A stretch of DNA of 23,552 nucleotides, taken from contig JASJBY010000016.1 of assembly GCA_030066245.1 (NCBI GenBank), forward strand, positions 1 to 23,552. The letters are read 5' to 3'. Origin of the DNA: Gammaproteobacteria bacterium (GTDB lineage Bacteria > Pseudomonadota > Gammaproteobacteria > JAABTG01). The stretch's first letter is position 1. Each line of letters begins with the position of its first letter. The notes under the pieces are model-generated. The model had not been told where the DNA came from, did no database searches, and saw nothing but the letters and a program-made list of their open reading frames with translations. Position numbers and translations under genes: made by a program. Positions 7,530-15,842 of the stretch are shown here, piece after piece.

Positions 7530-7675
7530 CTCACCGGGATTTCGACAGATTGTTCGCTAGTACTTCCTGTGACGGAGTACAGGCCCTAGGAAGACCGGCT
7601 CGGTGAAGCCAATATGCTGAGTTTGCCGACTTAGTCTGCGATCCAAGGTCTGCCTGGTGAGAAATCCGGGCTGGG
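7530..7675. mobile_element. Degenerate second copy of the MITE-like element
   Basis: The right 79 bp (7597-7675) match 2242-2320 at 71 of 79 positions, including the terminal repeat and the LGEANMLSLPT-stop tail at 7599-7634. The left part retains only CTCACCGGGATT (7530-7541); the outer CCTAGCCCGGA half of the end is missing. The interior differs from copy 1: it lacks the long foldback and instead has a small hairpin around CCTGT/ACAGG (7566-7586). The copy begins about 10 bp after the phosphodiesterase stop and lies upstream of the AsmA-like gene. Confidence 0.68.
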
Positions 7676-8049
7676 CACCCGGTTCCTGTCCGGGCCCAGG
7701 GCATCCCCCGCAACATCCGCATTCAACCGGTACCGGGTCGCGGCGTTCGCCAGGACAGCCGCGGACAGGCCTCATCGTCTTGGCTTGTGTTGCAAGGACA
7801 CCCAAGCCGGCCGGGGAACTGAGGACTGCATCACAAATTGTCACATCCGCCGCTCGGCCCGGGCTTGCAGGCGTCGCCGTTGCAGTGGGGGCTTTCTCAT
7901 TTATTTCATATGGTTACTACAATCCTCCCAAGCGTCTTGGGTGCCCGGGCGGATTAAGGTGGCATCCAGTCCTGCCGAAAACAGTTACGGGGCTCTGCGC
8001 CCCCGTCATGCCGCCTGCGCACGAAAGGCGCGGTCCCGGAGAGAGGAAG
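7676..8049. other. Intergenic, 374 bp, upstream of the AsmA-like gene
   Basis: The frame of the downstream gene stays open through this stretch, but the translated residues are Pro/Gly-rich and unlike AsmA, so I treat it as leader. It contains an AT-rich island at 7894-7923 ending in TACAAT (7918-7923), a possible -10 box without a clear -35, and a GC hairpin ACGGGGC/GCCCCCGT at 7987-8006 with one bulge. No other gene is supported. Confidence 0.4.
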
Positions 8050-10068
8050 ATGAGACGAACGGCCGTCATTTCCGTTGGCACTGTTGCCGCTGTGGTGGCC
8101 GTGGCCGTGGCCGTCGCCGTCGCCTTCAACCTTCTGGTCGCCCGGGGCGCTATCCGTGACCAGCTGGAGGCTGTTCTGACCGCCACCTTCGAAACGCCGG
8201 TCAGCGTCGGCAGGCTCAACATCACCTTGCTGCCCGACCCGTCGCTGACCGCCCGACAGATCACTTTCGCGCGCCTCGACCGCACGCCCAATCTCAGTGT
8301 GGCAGCGGTGCACGTGGACGTGGGCTTGAGTCAACTGTGGCGCGGGGAGCTGGTCATAACCGAACTTCGCCTGGAGGACGTGACGGGCGGGCTGGCGGGA
8401 CTAATGGAGTACGTGGCGCGAATGAGCCGGCCGCGCACAGACGAGCCCTCTGTGGACATGGCGCTCCGACGCATCCTGGCTTCCCCCGTCCGGCTGCTCA
8501 GCCAGGGGGGTCGCAAGCTGGGACCTTACGAGCTGGCTGTTCAGTTCGGCGCGGAGGGCGAGCTCATGTCAGTCACGCTTGCGCGACTGGACAGCCTGGT
8601 AAGGCTGAATATGGCTCGGGGCGATCCGGGAAGCGTCAGCTTCGGTTTCATGGCGCGCGACTGGAGGATTCCCTACGGTCCCCCGCTTACCTTCGGGCGC
8701 GTTGATGCGGTTGGACGCTGGCTGAACGAAGAAAACGAGCTGGAGATCAGTGATCTGCGCGTCGGCGCCTACGGCGGCGCGTTGGCTGGACAAATGCGGC
8801 TTGGCTGGGGTGGCGACTGGCTGCTGAAGGGGCAGGCGCTGCTGGAAGGTGTGGACGCCGGCGCCTTTCTGTCCGATCTGGGACGGTCCGGGTTGACTGG
8901 CCGCCTGGACTGGGATGTTGCCTTCGAGCTCCGTTCGCCTGAGTTGGCGGGCCTGTTCGTGGCGCCCGAGATGGCCGGAGACTTTCGTCTCCGGAATGGG
9001 GCGTTGGTAACCCGCGGAGAGTCGAGAGGAAAGCCCGCTGGCACGCCGCTGCTGGCTTTCGACGACCTTGAAGGTCAAGTTCGATACGCCAAAGGGCGGA
9101 CGGAGCTGCGGCGTCTGCGGCTCCGGTCGCGTAAGCTGTCGACCCGGTGGCTCGGTCCCTACGAGATCAAGCTGCAGACGGCGGAAGAAGGGGGGCTGCA
9201 CAGCGCCAGCCTGCGCCGGGAAGACGACCGGTTCGAGCTTCTCATCCGACCGGCGGACGGCGGTCATCGTCTGGACCTGGACGCGCGCCGATGGGTGCTG
9301 CCCGTCGGTCCGCCGCTGCGCATCGACAGGCTCGAGCTTGTAGGCCAGCTGACGCAGAGCGACCGTCTTCGACTCGACCGGATCAACGCCAAGCTCTACG
9401 ACGGACAGGTGGAAGGTAAGGGAAGCCTTGCGTGGAAGGACCGCTGGGCGATGGACGTGAACGGCCGCGTAACCGATGTGGATTTGGCACCCCTCCTTGC
9501 AGTCTTCGACAAGCGCTCGCTGACCGGGCGGTTAAATGCCAAGGGCGAGGCGCGACTGGCCTCGCACAGGATCAGTCGACTGTTCAAACGGCCGGTGATC
9601 TACTGCGACTTCTCCATCCTCGAAGGCGCCATTCACGAAGTGGACTTGCAGCGGGCTGCCCAGAACCTGTCCGATGATTACGTGACCGGGGGAGAAACCG
9701 GCTTTGAACAGCTCTCGGGCCGGCTTTATCTGGAAAACGGCATGCTCACCGTCGATGATCTGCGAGTGGCCTCCGCGGCTTTCGAGGCCAAAGGCCAGCT
9801 GGCCGTCGGTCCACAGAGCGATCTGTACGGGGAAGTGAATGTGGGGATCAGGCAGGTGTCGACGCTGATAGGCATTCCCGTGCGCATCTCCGGAACCACC
9901 CAGGAGCCGCGGCTGCGGCCCACCAACGCCGCCATTGCCGGCGCGGCTGCCGGCACCGCCGTGCTAGGTCCCGGACTGGGAACGGCGCTGGGAATCAAGG
10001 CAGGGCAGGCGGTGAAGAAGCTCTCGGAATTCTTGAGTCGCGCAGCCGAGAACGCCAGGGCAGAATAG
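8050..10068 (+). CDS. AsmA-like envelope protein with an internal domain duplication
   Basis: The 672-residue protein starts with a short positive segment and one transmembrane helix (about residues 5-28, rich in Val/Ala), followed by QLEAVLTATFETPVSVGRLNITLLPDPSLTARQITF, given here as FETPVSVGRLNITLLPDPS, typical of AsmA-family openings. The rest is beta-rich, as expected for the periplasmic bridge-like AsmA superfamily, implicated in phospholipid transport and outer-membrane assembly. Residues about 156-322 and 367-532 are related to each other (see findings). A Gly/Ala-rich tail (TNAAIAGAAAGTAVLGPGLG) ends in an amphipathic helix, as seen in relatives. The start at 8050 is supported by GAGAGGA just upstream. 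rlmJ follows after 42 bp on the same strand and may be cotranscribed. Confidence 0.85.
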   Translation: MRRTAVISVGTVAAVVAVAVAVAVAFNLLVARGAIRDQLEAVLTATFETPVSVGRLNITLLPDPSLTARQITFARLDRTPNLSVAAVHVDVGLSQLWRGELVITELRLEDVTGGLAGLMEYVARMSRPRTDEPSVDMALRRILASPVRLLSQGGRKLGPYELAVQFGAEGELMSVTLARLDSLVRLNMARGDPGSVSFGFMARDWRIPYGPPLTFGRVDAVGRWLNEENELEISDLRVGAYGGALAGQMRLGWGGDWLLKGQALLEGVDAGAFLSDLGRSGLTGRLDWDVAFELRSPELAGLFVAPEMAGDFRLRNGALVTRGESRGKPAGTPLLAFDDLEGQVRYAKGRTELRRLRLRSRKLSTRWLGPYEIKLQTAEEGGLHSASLRREDDRFELLIRPADGGHRLDLDARRWVLPVGPPLRIDRLELVGQLTQSDRLRLDRINAKLYDGQVEGKGSLAWKDRWAMDVNGRVTDVDLAPLLAVFDKRSLTGRLNAKGEARLASHRISRLFKRPVIYCDFSILEGAIHEVDLQRAAQNLSDDYVTGGETGFEQLSGRLYLENGMLTVDDLRVASAAFEAKGQLAVGPQSDLYGEVNVGIRQVSTLIGIPVRISGTTQEPRLRPTNAAIAGAAAGTAVLGPGLGTALGIKAGQAVKKLSEFLSRAAENARAE

Positions 10069-10110
10069 TCCGGGACGGCTCGACGGCCACAGCCCGATGG
10101 GCTTGCGCTT

Positions 10111-10911
10111 ATGGCCTACCAACACGCCCGCAAGGCCGGCAATCTGGCGGACGTCTGGAAACACTTCACGCTGTTGACGGTGCTCGCCGATCTAGTGGCT
10201 GATAGGGATGCTGCGGCACCGTCGTTCGCCTATCTCGAGACCCACTGCGGCGAAGGCCTGTACGAGCTTGCGCCTGACGGAGAATGGCGCAACGGCGTCG
10301 CTCGGGTGTTGCCTGTCTGTAAGGAGCTTGCCGACCACCCGTACTTCGAGGCATTGGGTAGCCACCTGGCGGCAGGCAGCGTTTACCGCGGGTCCTGGCT
10401 GCTGGTGGCTGATTACCTGGGGAGGCGTCGGCACCGCGCAAGCCTGTCTCTACACGACACGGACCCGGCAGTTGCGCGCCGACTGCAGCTCTTCTCCGGC
10501 ATTCCGCATACTCAGCGCCTGCGTTTCAGGTGCGGCGACGGTTACGCCGCGCTCCGCCGGTGTGGAAGCTGGGACCTGGTGTTCATCGACCCTCCCTACA
10601 GCCCGGATGCGGCACTTGATTACCGCCGTGTTGCCGTAGCAAGTCGGTCTCTGGCGTCACGCCACATAACTTTTCTAGCCTGGTACCCTCTCCTCGAGTC
10701 GTCTCACGGCTGGTTCACTGCCACGGGTGTCCGATACGAGCTGCTGATGCCGCGGGTGGGGCAACTGGGACGGCAGAGCCTGACGGGCTGCGGCATGCTC
10801 GCCGGTGGCCGGGCAGCCAGGTCGCTGGCGGGCCACAGGGGAGCACTGGCTGCTCTGGCGACACACGTGGGCGCGAGATTCCGGGTTCGGCCGGACGCCT
10901 CGGACAGCTAG
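10111..10911 (+). CDS. rlmJ: 23S rRNA (adenine(2030)-N6)-methyltransferase RlmJ family
   Basis: RlmJ adds a methyl group from S-adenosylmethionine to N6 of A2030 in 23S rRNA. The 266-residue length and the N-terminus MAYQHARKAGNLADVWKHFTL match the family (E. coli: a YRHSFHAGNHADVLKH-type opening). SAM-fold landmarks are FAYLETHCGEGLY (about 38-50) and the catalytic FIDPPYS, the DPPY motif of N6-adenine methyltransferases, near residue 157. The C-terminal part (SLTGCGMLA) fits the family. The ribosome site is weak, but the N-terminal homology fixes the start. Sequence similarity to E. coli is moderate, so the exact target base is inferred from the family. Confidence 0.85.
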   Translation: MAYQHARKAGNLADVWKHFTLLTVLADLVADRDAAAPSFAYLETHCGEGLYELAPDGEWRNGVARVLPVCKELADHPYFEALGSHLAAGSVYRGSWLLVADYLGRRRHRASLSLHDTDPAVARRLQLFSGIPHTQRLRFRCGDGYAALRRCGSWDLVFIDPPYSPDAALDYRRVAVASRSLASRHITFLAWYPLLESSHGWFTATGVRYELLMPRVGQLGRQSLTGCGMLAGGRAARSLAGHRGALAALATHVGARFRVRPDASDS

Positions 10912-11069
10912 GCCAGCCCCACGAAGTCGCAGCAGAGCGTGCTGTTCGCGGACAGCTCTCCGTTGGTCCAGCCCTTCGAATCCGACCTCTTGATTTCTGG
11001 AGCATGCCTTGGGATAGTCACGCTTCCGTCGGCGGATGAGGCGGCGTGAGCAACAAAGGAGCGGACTGG

Positions 11070-11585
11070 ATGTTCGGAGCAACTTGGAGGCTTGAGATGC
11101 GCGCGCTGCAGCGCATGGATGCGAGGAGATACGACGAGGCGCTGGCATGCTACAGACGCATGATGAAGCGCGTGCAACCCTCGGCTTACCACTGGGAGAT
11201 GATGGCCCAATGCTACGAGTGGGTAGGGGAGACGGAGAACGCCGAACGCGCGGCTCGACGGGCTCTCGATAGGGAGAATAAGAGCACGAATGCCCTGCGC
11301 CTGCTGGCCCGCCTCAGCATTGCACAGGGCCGCTATGCCGAGGCGCACGAGTATGTCAGGAAGGCGTTGGCTTTGCCACGCAAACCGGGCGCCTACCCGG
11401 CGTCGTTTCCATCCCTGCTTATGCGATTGCTAGGTCGGCTACCCGTACAGGGTTGGCATGCCGGCGCGACACGGACGCCGCGAAGCCGACCGCCGACCGA
11501 CGACGATTCGTGGTTTCAATGGGCGAGGGAATTCCTTAATGCCTACGATCAGCTCTTCGGAAGTGAAGCTGGGGTGAGGTCCTGA
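11070..11585 (+). CDS. TPR-repeat protein
   Basis: The product has 171 residues. It contains at least two to three tetratricopeptide-like units in the N-terminal two thirds: ALQRMDARRYDEALACYRRM, YHWEMMAQCYEWVGETENAE and NALRLLARLSIAQGRYAEAH, with the usual W/L/G/Y/A spacing and A-x-x-A-L-A ends. The C-terminal 60 residues are Pro/Arg-rich with no recognised domain. TPR scaffolds bind other proteins; the partner is unknown. There is no signal peptide. I start at ATG 11070 because AAGGAG lies eight bases upstream; an in-frame GTG at 11046 has no such site. Confidence 0.75.
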   Translation: MFGATWRLEMRALQRMDARRYDEALACYRRMMKRVQPSAYHWEMMAQCYEWVGETENAERAARRALDRENKSTNALRLLARLSIAQGRYAEAHEYVRKALALPRKPGAYPASFPSLLMRLLGRLPVQGWHAGATRTPRSRPPTDDDSWFQWAREFLNAYDQLFGSEAGVRS

Positions 11586-11765
11586 TGACCTCCAGCTTGG
11601 GTGCACCCTTCCTGAGTCAGCGCCACCCTAATGTCGCAGCCGCACACCGGCCGGCAACTCCAACGGACAAGCAGCCTGGGTGGGGAACGGGGCAATGGCC
11701 AATCAGCCACAGACCACGCTTGGACTTGGTCTCGGGTTACTGGTCCACCCTGAAGCGTTGACGTC

Positions 11766-11789
11766 GGGGCTGCCTCCCTCGGCAGCCCC
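11766..11789. terminator. GC-rich hairpin between convergent TPR and RRM genes
   Basis: GGGGCTGCC and GGCAGCCCC form a perfect 9-bp stem around TCCCTC. It lies about 35 bp beyond the RRM-gene stop and 180 bp beyond the TPR-gene stop. No T-run follows on either strand, so intrinsic termination is uncertain. Confidence 0.5.
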
Positions 11790-11823
11790 CAGTCCCGGTC
11801 CTGTCAGCCGGGCCTTACGATGC

Positions 11824-12102
11824 CTACCAACGACCGCCGCCGCCTCCACCTGAGCGTTTCGGCCGGTCCTGGGCCTCGTTCACTCGCAGCGGGCGACCAC
11901 CGAAGTCCTGCCCGTTAAGCTGGGATATGGCCTTGTTCGCGTCTGCTCGGTCCATCTCGACGAAGGCGAAGCCGCGCGAGCGCCCGGTCTCCCGGTCGGT
12001 GATCAAGGCGACCGACTCGATCACGCCAATGGACGAAAACAGCTCCCGGATGTCGTCTTCCGAAGCGGACCAAGGCAGGTTGCCAACATACAACTTTGTC
12101 AT
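11824..12102 (-). CDS. Small RRM-type RNA-binding protein (paralogue 1)
   Basis: The 92-residue protein is a single RNA-recognition motif of the bacterial type. RNP2 is LYVGNL (residues 4-9) and RNP1 is RGFAFVEM (43-50), with aromatic residues placed to stack on single-stranded RNA. A short Gly-rich tail (SGGGGGGRW) follows the fold. Such proteins in Proteobacteria and cyanobacteria often respond to cold or stress and bind mRNA. GGAG lies about ten bases before the ATG. A paralogue of almost the same length sits at 15843-16112 on the same strand. Confidence 0.93.
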   Translation of the reverse strand: MTKLYVGNLPWSASEDDIRELFSSIGVIESVALITDRETGRSRGFAFVEMDRADANKAISQLNGQDFGGRPLRVNEAQDRPKRSGGGGGGRW

Positions 12103-12528
12103 CTACTAGCTCCAGGTGGGTATCTGAATTGGTGTCAAGCGCATGTCGGCCCCACGCAAAACCGATCTTGCAGCACGTTCACTACGTCATCCAGCGGCTT
12201 AGCTCTGGCGACGAGCGTCGAAACGATGCCGGTGCCGATTCACCACTGGGGCGAGCTTCAGAAGAGCATTCGGTGTGGGCGTGTTCCGCAGCCATGGCTA
12301 GTATAGTTATCGAGATTCGGAAAGGCGAGGGTTGCAATTTCACTGGGCAGTCGGTGGTTCCTTGCCGCCTCAGGTCGACCCCACCTGGAGCACTCGAATA
12401 ATCCGGCCAGAGGGCGGGGCGGGGGTCCGGGGCTTCATCGATGGAGGCGGGCGCGGGTCACGGCGGAGCAGGGGACGTCCTATCGCAGCCCCTCGCGGCA
12501 CACACAGCCTCTTGGGAGGACATGCGCG
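12103..12528. other. Intergenic, 426 bp, divergent leader of the RRM gene and the mini zinc-ribbon gene
   Basis: No gene is supported. On the minus strand a TATACT hexamer (12305-12300) lies about 200 bp before the RRM gene start, which would give a long leader like those of cold-shock genes, but no good -35 accompanies it. TTGACA on the minus strand (12138-12133) has no -10 at a useful distance. The right half is GC-rich without clear structure. Confidence 0.3.
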
Positions 12529-12723
12529 ATGAGTAACCCTACACACTGCGTGGTCTGCAGAAGTCAACTCGCAAAGACGCTCCGGTCGCGCCCGGCGGCC
12601 GATCCAGACGCGGCAGAGGAGGGGCGTTTTCAAACCTGGGAGGACGAACGCCGAGTGGTAGAGATCTTCTGTCCTCGATGCCGCCTTCTATACCAGGTTG
12701 CCGAGCCCCGCGAACCCGCGTGA
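12529..12723 (+). CDS. Mini zinc-ribbon protein (64 aa)
   Basis: This very small protein has two CxxC knuckles, CVVC (7-10) and CPRC (48-51), separated by 37 residues with a charged middle. That arrangement predicts a single structural zinc. GGGAGGAC precedes the ATG at a workable distance, and the chain ends YQVAEPREPA. No family is recognised. It could be a nucleic-acid or protein-binding adaptor, as many short zinc ribbons are. It is transcribed toward sat, with a strong hairpin between the two stops. Confidence 0.65.
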   Translation: MSNPTHCVVCRSQLAKTLRSRPAADPDAAEEGRFQTWEDERRVVEIFCPRCRLLYQVAEPREPA

Positions 12724-12779
12724 ATGGGGCGCGCAGACACGCCCACGCCAGCCGTTCTCATTCGGCACCCATCAAACAG

Positions 12780-12801
12780 CCGCCCCCTGTCGAGGGGGCG
12801 G
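12780..12801. terminator. Hairpin between mini zinc-ribbon gene and sat
   Basis: CCGCCCCCT and AGGGGGCGG form a perfect 9-bp stem with a GTCG loop. On the minus strand the stem is followed by a moderately T-rich CTGTTTGATG, so it probably terminates sat, 31 bp beyond the sat stop; it could also stop transcripts from the opposite side. Confidence 0.6.
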
Positions 12802-12832
12802 AAGGACTAACCGGAACGTAGGACGCCGCGAT

Positions 12833-14020
12833 TCAGGGCTGGGCCTGGTAGTAATCCATGAGGATCTTGGCCACCTCCGGGCGGGAGAACTCCCCGGGCG
12901 GCGCGATGCCCTGACCGAGCATCTCGCGCACTTTCGTTCCGGAGAGCAGCACGAAGTCTTCCTTGGTGTGGTCCGGGGCGTCGCGCATCATGACCACTCT
13001 GTTCAACTTTTTAGAAAAGGCAGTATGGTCGGCCCGGAAGATCCTGATCTCGAGGGCGTCATCCGGAACCTCTTCGTCGAAGATGGTCTGCGCGTCGAAG
13101 GCGCCGTAATAGTCGCCTACGCCCGCATGGTCACGGCCGATGATAAAGTGGGTCGCCCCCATATTCTGTCGGAAAACGGCATGCAGTACTGCCTCGCGTG
13201 GGCCGGCGTAGAGCATGTCGAAGCCGTAGCCTGTAATCATGGCGCTGTTGGGCGGAAAGTAGATTTCCACCATCTTTCGGATTGCCGCATCCCTCACGGG
13301 CGCAGGGATGTCGCCGGGCTTCAGTTTTCCAAGCAGCATGTGGATGACGACACCGTCCGCGTCAACCCCCTCCATGGCCATCTTGCACAGCTCTTCATGG
13401 GCCCGGTGCATGGGATTACGGGTCTGAAATGCAACGACCCTATTCCAGCCGCGTTCCATGATTTCGTTGCGTATATCCACGGCAGTGCGGAAAGTATCCG
13501 GGAAATCCTCCTGGAAATAGCTGAAGCTCAGCACCTGGATGGGCCCCGAGACCACATACTGACCTTGCGACAGGAATGCCTTGACGCCCGGGTGGCTCTC
13601 ATCCAGCGTTCGATACACCTTCTCGGCGATGAAGTGCAATTCTTCCCGGGTCAGCTTCTCGATCGCTTGAACTTCCTGAATCGCCAGCACGGGGTGACCT
13701 TCCATATTCGGGTCGCGCAACGCAAGCTTGTGATGGCCCTTGAGCGAGCTGATGTCGTGGGTCAGGTTAAGGACCGGGACCGGAAAGAACAGCCCGCTGG
13801 TGGTTCGCATTTTCTCAGCGACGCTAAGCGCATCGGCTTTGTTCATGTAGCCGGTCAGCGGGTTGAAGTAAGCGCCGCCCATCATAACGGCGTTAGCGGC
13901 GGTCGCGGAGCTAACCAGAAGGGAAGGCAACTCCTCGGCCACGTGTTTCAGCGTATCGTGCTGGTCCGAGTCGTACACGAACAGAGGATTGAGGGTCTCT
14001 GATCCATGGGGCTTAATCAT
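12833..14020 (-). CDS. sat: Sulfate adenylyltransferase (ATP sulfurylase), dissimilatory type
   Basis: Sat interconverts ATP plus sulfate with adenosine 5'-phosphosulfate (APS) plus pyrophosphate. The 395-residue, single-domain form without an APS-kinase extension is the type used by sulfur-oxidising bacteria, where it runs toward ATP and sulfate as the last step of sulfite oxidation. Active-site motifs are QTRNPMH (199-205) and GRDHAG (295-300). No CysD/CysN or APS kinase is adjacent, and no aprBA or aprM is in the window, so the partner APS reductase must be elsewhere; an assimilatory role cannot be excluded. AGGAG lies ten bases before the ATG, and a TATAAT box lies about 60 bp upstream. 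Confidence 0.97.
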   Translation of the reverse strand: MIKPHGSETLNPLFVYDSDQHDTLKHVAEELPSLLVSSATAANAVMMGGAYFNPLTGYMNKADALSVAEKMRTTSGLFFPVPVLNLTHDISSLKGHHKLALRDPNMEGHPVLAIQEVQAIEKLTREELHFIAEKVYRTLDESHPGVKAFLSQGQYVVSGPIQVLSFSYFQEDFPDTFRTAVDIRNEIMERGWNRVVAFQTRNPMHRAHEELCKMAMEGVDADGVVIHMLLGKLKPGDIPAPVRDAAIRKMVEIYFPPNSAMITGYGFDMLYAGPREAVLHAVFRQNMGATHFIIGRDHAGVGDYYGAFDAQTIFDEEVPDDALEIRIFRADHTAFSKKLNRVVMMRDAPDHTKEDFVLLSGTKVREMLGQGIAPPGEFSRPEVAKILMDYYQAQP

Positions 14021-14454
14021 TGCTCTGCGCTCCTGTCTCGCTTCTTCGTTTCTATTTGTTCGATTGGAAAGGCCGTGAATTATAACCTTACGGTTCGTGC
14101 AGGCGTTTCTAAGCTTGTTTATGGGTGCATAACCCGACTGCCGAGACTCCCGTCAGAAATCCGCTGCGGCCTGGGCAGCCGGGACGAATCTGGGGATAAT
14201 TGCGGTCAAACAGTGCTGGTCCGGTTCCTCAGTGCGGATCTCGGTAGCTACAGGATCCCGGGCGGCGCTCGCTGTGCTGAAATCGGAAAGATCCGGCGTC
14301 CAGATGAGCGCCTGCGGGACTTGCGCGACGTCCGCCGCGCGGCGGCAGAGGAGCGTAACGCCTGGAGCACGGAAGGGTCCCATATGCCCGGGTGGGTCAG
14401 CCGCCGCCGACTGTCGTCGACATGCACGCGCAGTACCGAAGGAGGTGCGCCACA
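14021..14454. other. Intergenic, 434 bp, between divergent sat and a lipoprotein gene
   Basis: It holds the probable sat promoter (TATAAT, minus strand, 14084-14079) and, at its right end, the ribosome site AAGGAGG (14439-14445) of the lipoprotein gene. Open frames exist on both strands (for example minus 14383-14153), but they lack ribosome sites and recognisable sequence. Nothing else is supported. Confidence 0.4.
14079..14084 (-). promoter_or_regulatory. Candidate -10 box for sat
   Basis: The minus strand carries a perfect TATAAT in an AT-rich patch, about 60 bp upstream of the sat start, leaving a leader of about 50 nt. The expected -35 position (AACGCC) does not match the consensus, so an activator may be needed, or the box may be chance. 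Confidence 0.4.
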
Positions 14455-14919
14455 GTGAGGCTCCAGACTATTTATGTGCTCGTCGCGGTCTGTCTGCTCG
14501 CGATTGCGTGTGCTGGATCGCACGGCAGACGTATCGTTGTCGAGCCCCACCCGGCGGGTCATCAGACGATGCCCAGAGAAGTGGTGTCCGTCTTGTTGGA
14601 CCATGGCTACGAGCGCGTGCGCATCCGGGAGGCCAGCGTGGACTGGTCGGGAGGCACCTATCTGGACGCCACGTCGGAACTCAGGCAGAAGCAGGGGTCG
14701 ACGATCGTGACGCAGTCAGAGTACCGCATGGTGTTTCGTTCCAGAGAACAACCTGAGTCCTTCGTCGAGGCGCGCATAAAACGCGACACCGGGCGCACTA
14801 TTCTGAAGTTCTTCGAAGAAGATCGCGACGGGCTCGGTCGTGCGAGCCAGCGTCGGCTGCAGGAAGTCAAAGCGGCGTTGGTGTTGCGTCACGGCGCCTC
14901 GCGAGTCCGCACCAAATAG
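14455..14919 (+). CDS. Small lipoprotein of unknown function
   Basis: The 154-residue product has a lipoprotein signal: a hydrophobic run (TIYVLVAVCLLAIACAG) with lipobox LAIAC and lipidated C19. Ala at +2 predicts sorting to the outer membrane. The mature domain looks alpha/beta, with SVLLDHGYERVRIREASVDW near the start and a Lys/Arg-rich C-terminus. I start at the GTG at 14455 because AAGGAGG lies nine bases upstream; the longer open frame from 14392 places non-signal residues in front of the hydrophobic run. gloB follows 28 bp later on the same strand and may be cotranscribed. No family recognised. Confidence 0.75.
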   Translation: MRLQTIYVLVAVCLLAIACAGSHGRRIVVEPHPAGHQTMPREVVSVLLDHGYERVRIREASVDWSGGTYLDATSELRQKQGSTIVTQSEYRMVFRSREQPESFVEARIKRDTGRTILKFFEEDRDGLGRASQRRLQEVKAALVLRHGASRVRTK

Positions 14920-14947
14920 GCCTTCCGGCGCAGGCGATCAGCAAGCC

Positions 14948-15739
14948 ATGTACGACGTCAGACCAATCCACGCTTTCCGAGACAATTTTGTTTGGCTCCT
15001 TCATCGCTCTGGCGAGTCTCAAGCTGTCGTCGTAGATCCTGGTGCGGCTGAGCCGGTAATCGAACGTATGGAAACGAGCGGCATCGCGCTGGCAGCAATT
15101 CTCGTTACCCATAAGCACGCCGACCACGTGGGTGGGATCCGCCGCTTGCGGGCGCATTTCGGAAGCATTCCCGTTTACGGTCCCGTCGGCGAACCCATTC
15201 CCGAGGTCACTCACCGTCTGTCGGGCGGCGGTCGGATTGTGCTGGAAACCCTGCAGGCCGAGTTGGATGTAATCGACACTCCCGGCCACACCGAGGGACA
15301 TATCGCTTACTTCGACCACAGCGGAGATCGGCCGGTGCTCTTCTGCGGTGACACGCTCTTCTCGGTGGGATGCGGCCGGGTTTTCTCGGGCACCCACAGG
15401 CAGCTTCATGATTCCCTGTCGCGGCTGGCAGAGCTACCCCCCGAAACGCTGGCCTACTGCGCACACGAGTACACGCTGGACAACATCGGCTTTGCCAAAT
15501 GGGTCGAGCCAAACAATCGGGCTCTGCTTGAACGGGAGCATCAGGCGTTCGCACAGATCGACCGCAACGCCGACACCGTTCCGACGACGATTGCGATGGA
15601 AAAGGCGACGAATCCGTTCCTGCGCGTCCGGCGAAACAGCGTGCGAGCGGCCGCAGAGCGCCATGCCGGCAGACGCATGCGGGACAGCAGCGATGTGTTC
15701 GCGACGCTCCGTACCTGGAAAGATGTCGCGTACGACTAG
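14948..15739 (+). CDS. gloB: Hydroxyacylglutathione hydrolase (glyoxalase II)
   Basis: GloB hydrolyses S-D-lactoylglutathione to D-lactate and glutathione, completing methylglyoxal detoxification. The 263-residue length is typical. The metallo-beta-lactamase metal site is complete: THKHADH (H55, H57, D59, H60), H114 in TPGHTEGH, D135 in FCGDTLFS and H173 in CAHEYT. The glutathione-binding elements GCGRVFSG (141-148) and the C-terminal NPFLRVRR are present, which separates it from generic beta-lactamase-fold hydrolases. The enzyme is cytoplasmic. The start ATG at 14948 fits MYDVRPIHAFRDNFVWLL, the standard opening; its ribosome site is poor, consistent with coupling to the lipoprotein gene just upstream. 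Confidence 0.97.
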   Translation: MYDVRPIHAFRDNFVWLLHRSGESQAVVVDPGAAEPVIERMETSGIALAAILVTHKHADHVGGIRRLRAHFGSIPVYGPVGEPIPEVTHRLSGGGRIVLETLQAELDVIDTPGHTEGHIAYFDHSGDRPVLFCGDTLFSVGCGRVFSGTHRQLHDSLSRLAELPPETLAYCAHEYTLDNIGFAKWVEPNNRALLEREHQAFAQIDRNADTVPTTIAMEKATNPFLRVRRNSVRAAAERHAGRRMRDSSDVFATLRTWKDVAYD

Positions 15740-15752
15740 CTGCGCATACGTG

Positions 15753-15780
15753 TCGGCCGCACGACCTCGGCTGCGGCCGA
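15753..15780. terminator. Hairpin after gloB, between convergent genes
   Basis: TCGGCCGCA and TGCGGCCGA form a perfect 9-bp stem with a 10-base loop, 14 bp after the gloB stop. A second small stem, GGGCC/GGCCC, follows at 15783-15797. There is no T-run; the pair may serve both gloB and the facing RRM gene. Confidence 0.5.
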
Positions 15781-15842
15781 GTGGGCCGGTGTGGCCCGCC
15801 CGGCAGGGAAGATGTGCGCCGGTGCAGGGTGGCGCGATGCCG

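Noticed and set aside
7657..8049. N-terminal extension of the AsmA-like protein by 131 residues
   Set aside because: It overlaps the mobile-element end, is Pro/Gly-rich, and would bury the transmembrane signal helix that starts right after the GAGAGGA-supported ATG at 8050.
12698..14002. Open frame of 434 codons antisense to sat
   Set aside because: sat on the other strand is unambiguous by motif and length; the antisense product has no domain and no ribosome site.
14153..14383. Minus-strand 76-codon open frame between sat and the lipoprotein gene
   Set aside because: It has no ribosome site, and the product resembles no family and looks like random GC-rich translation.
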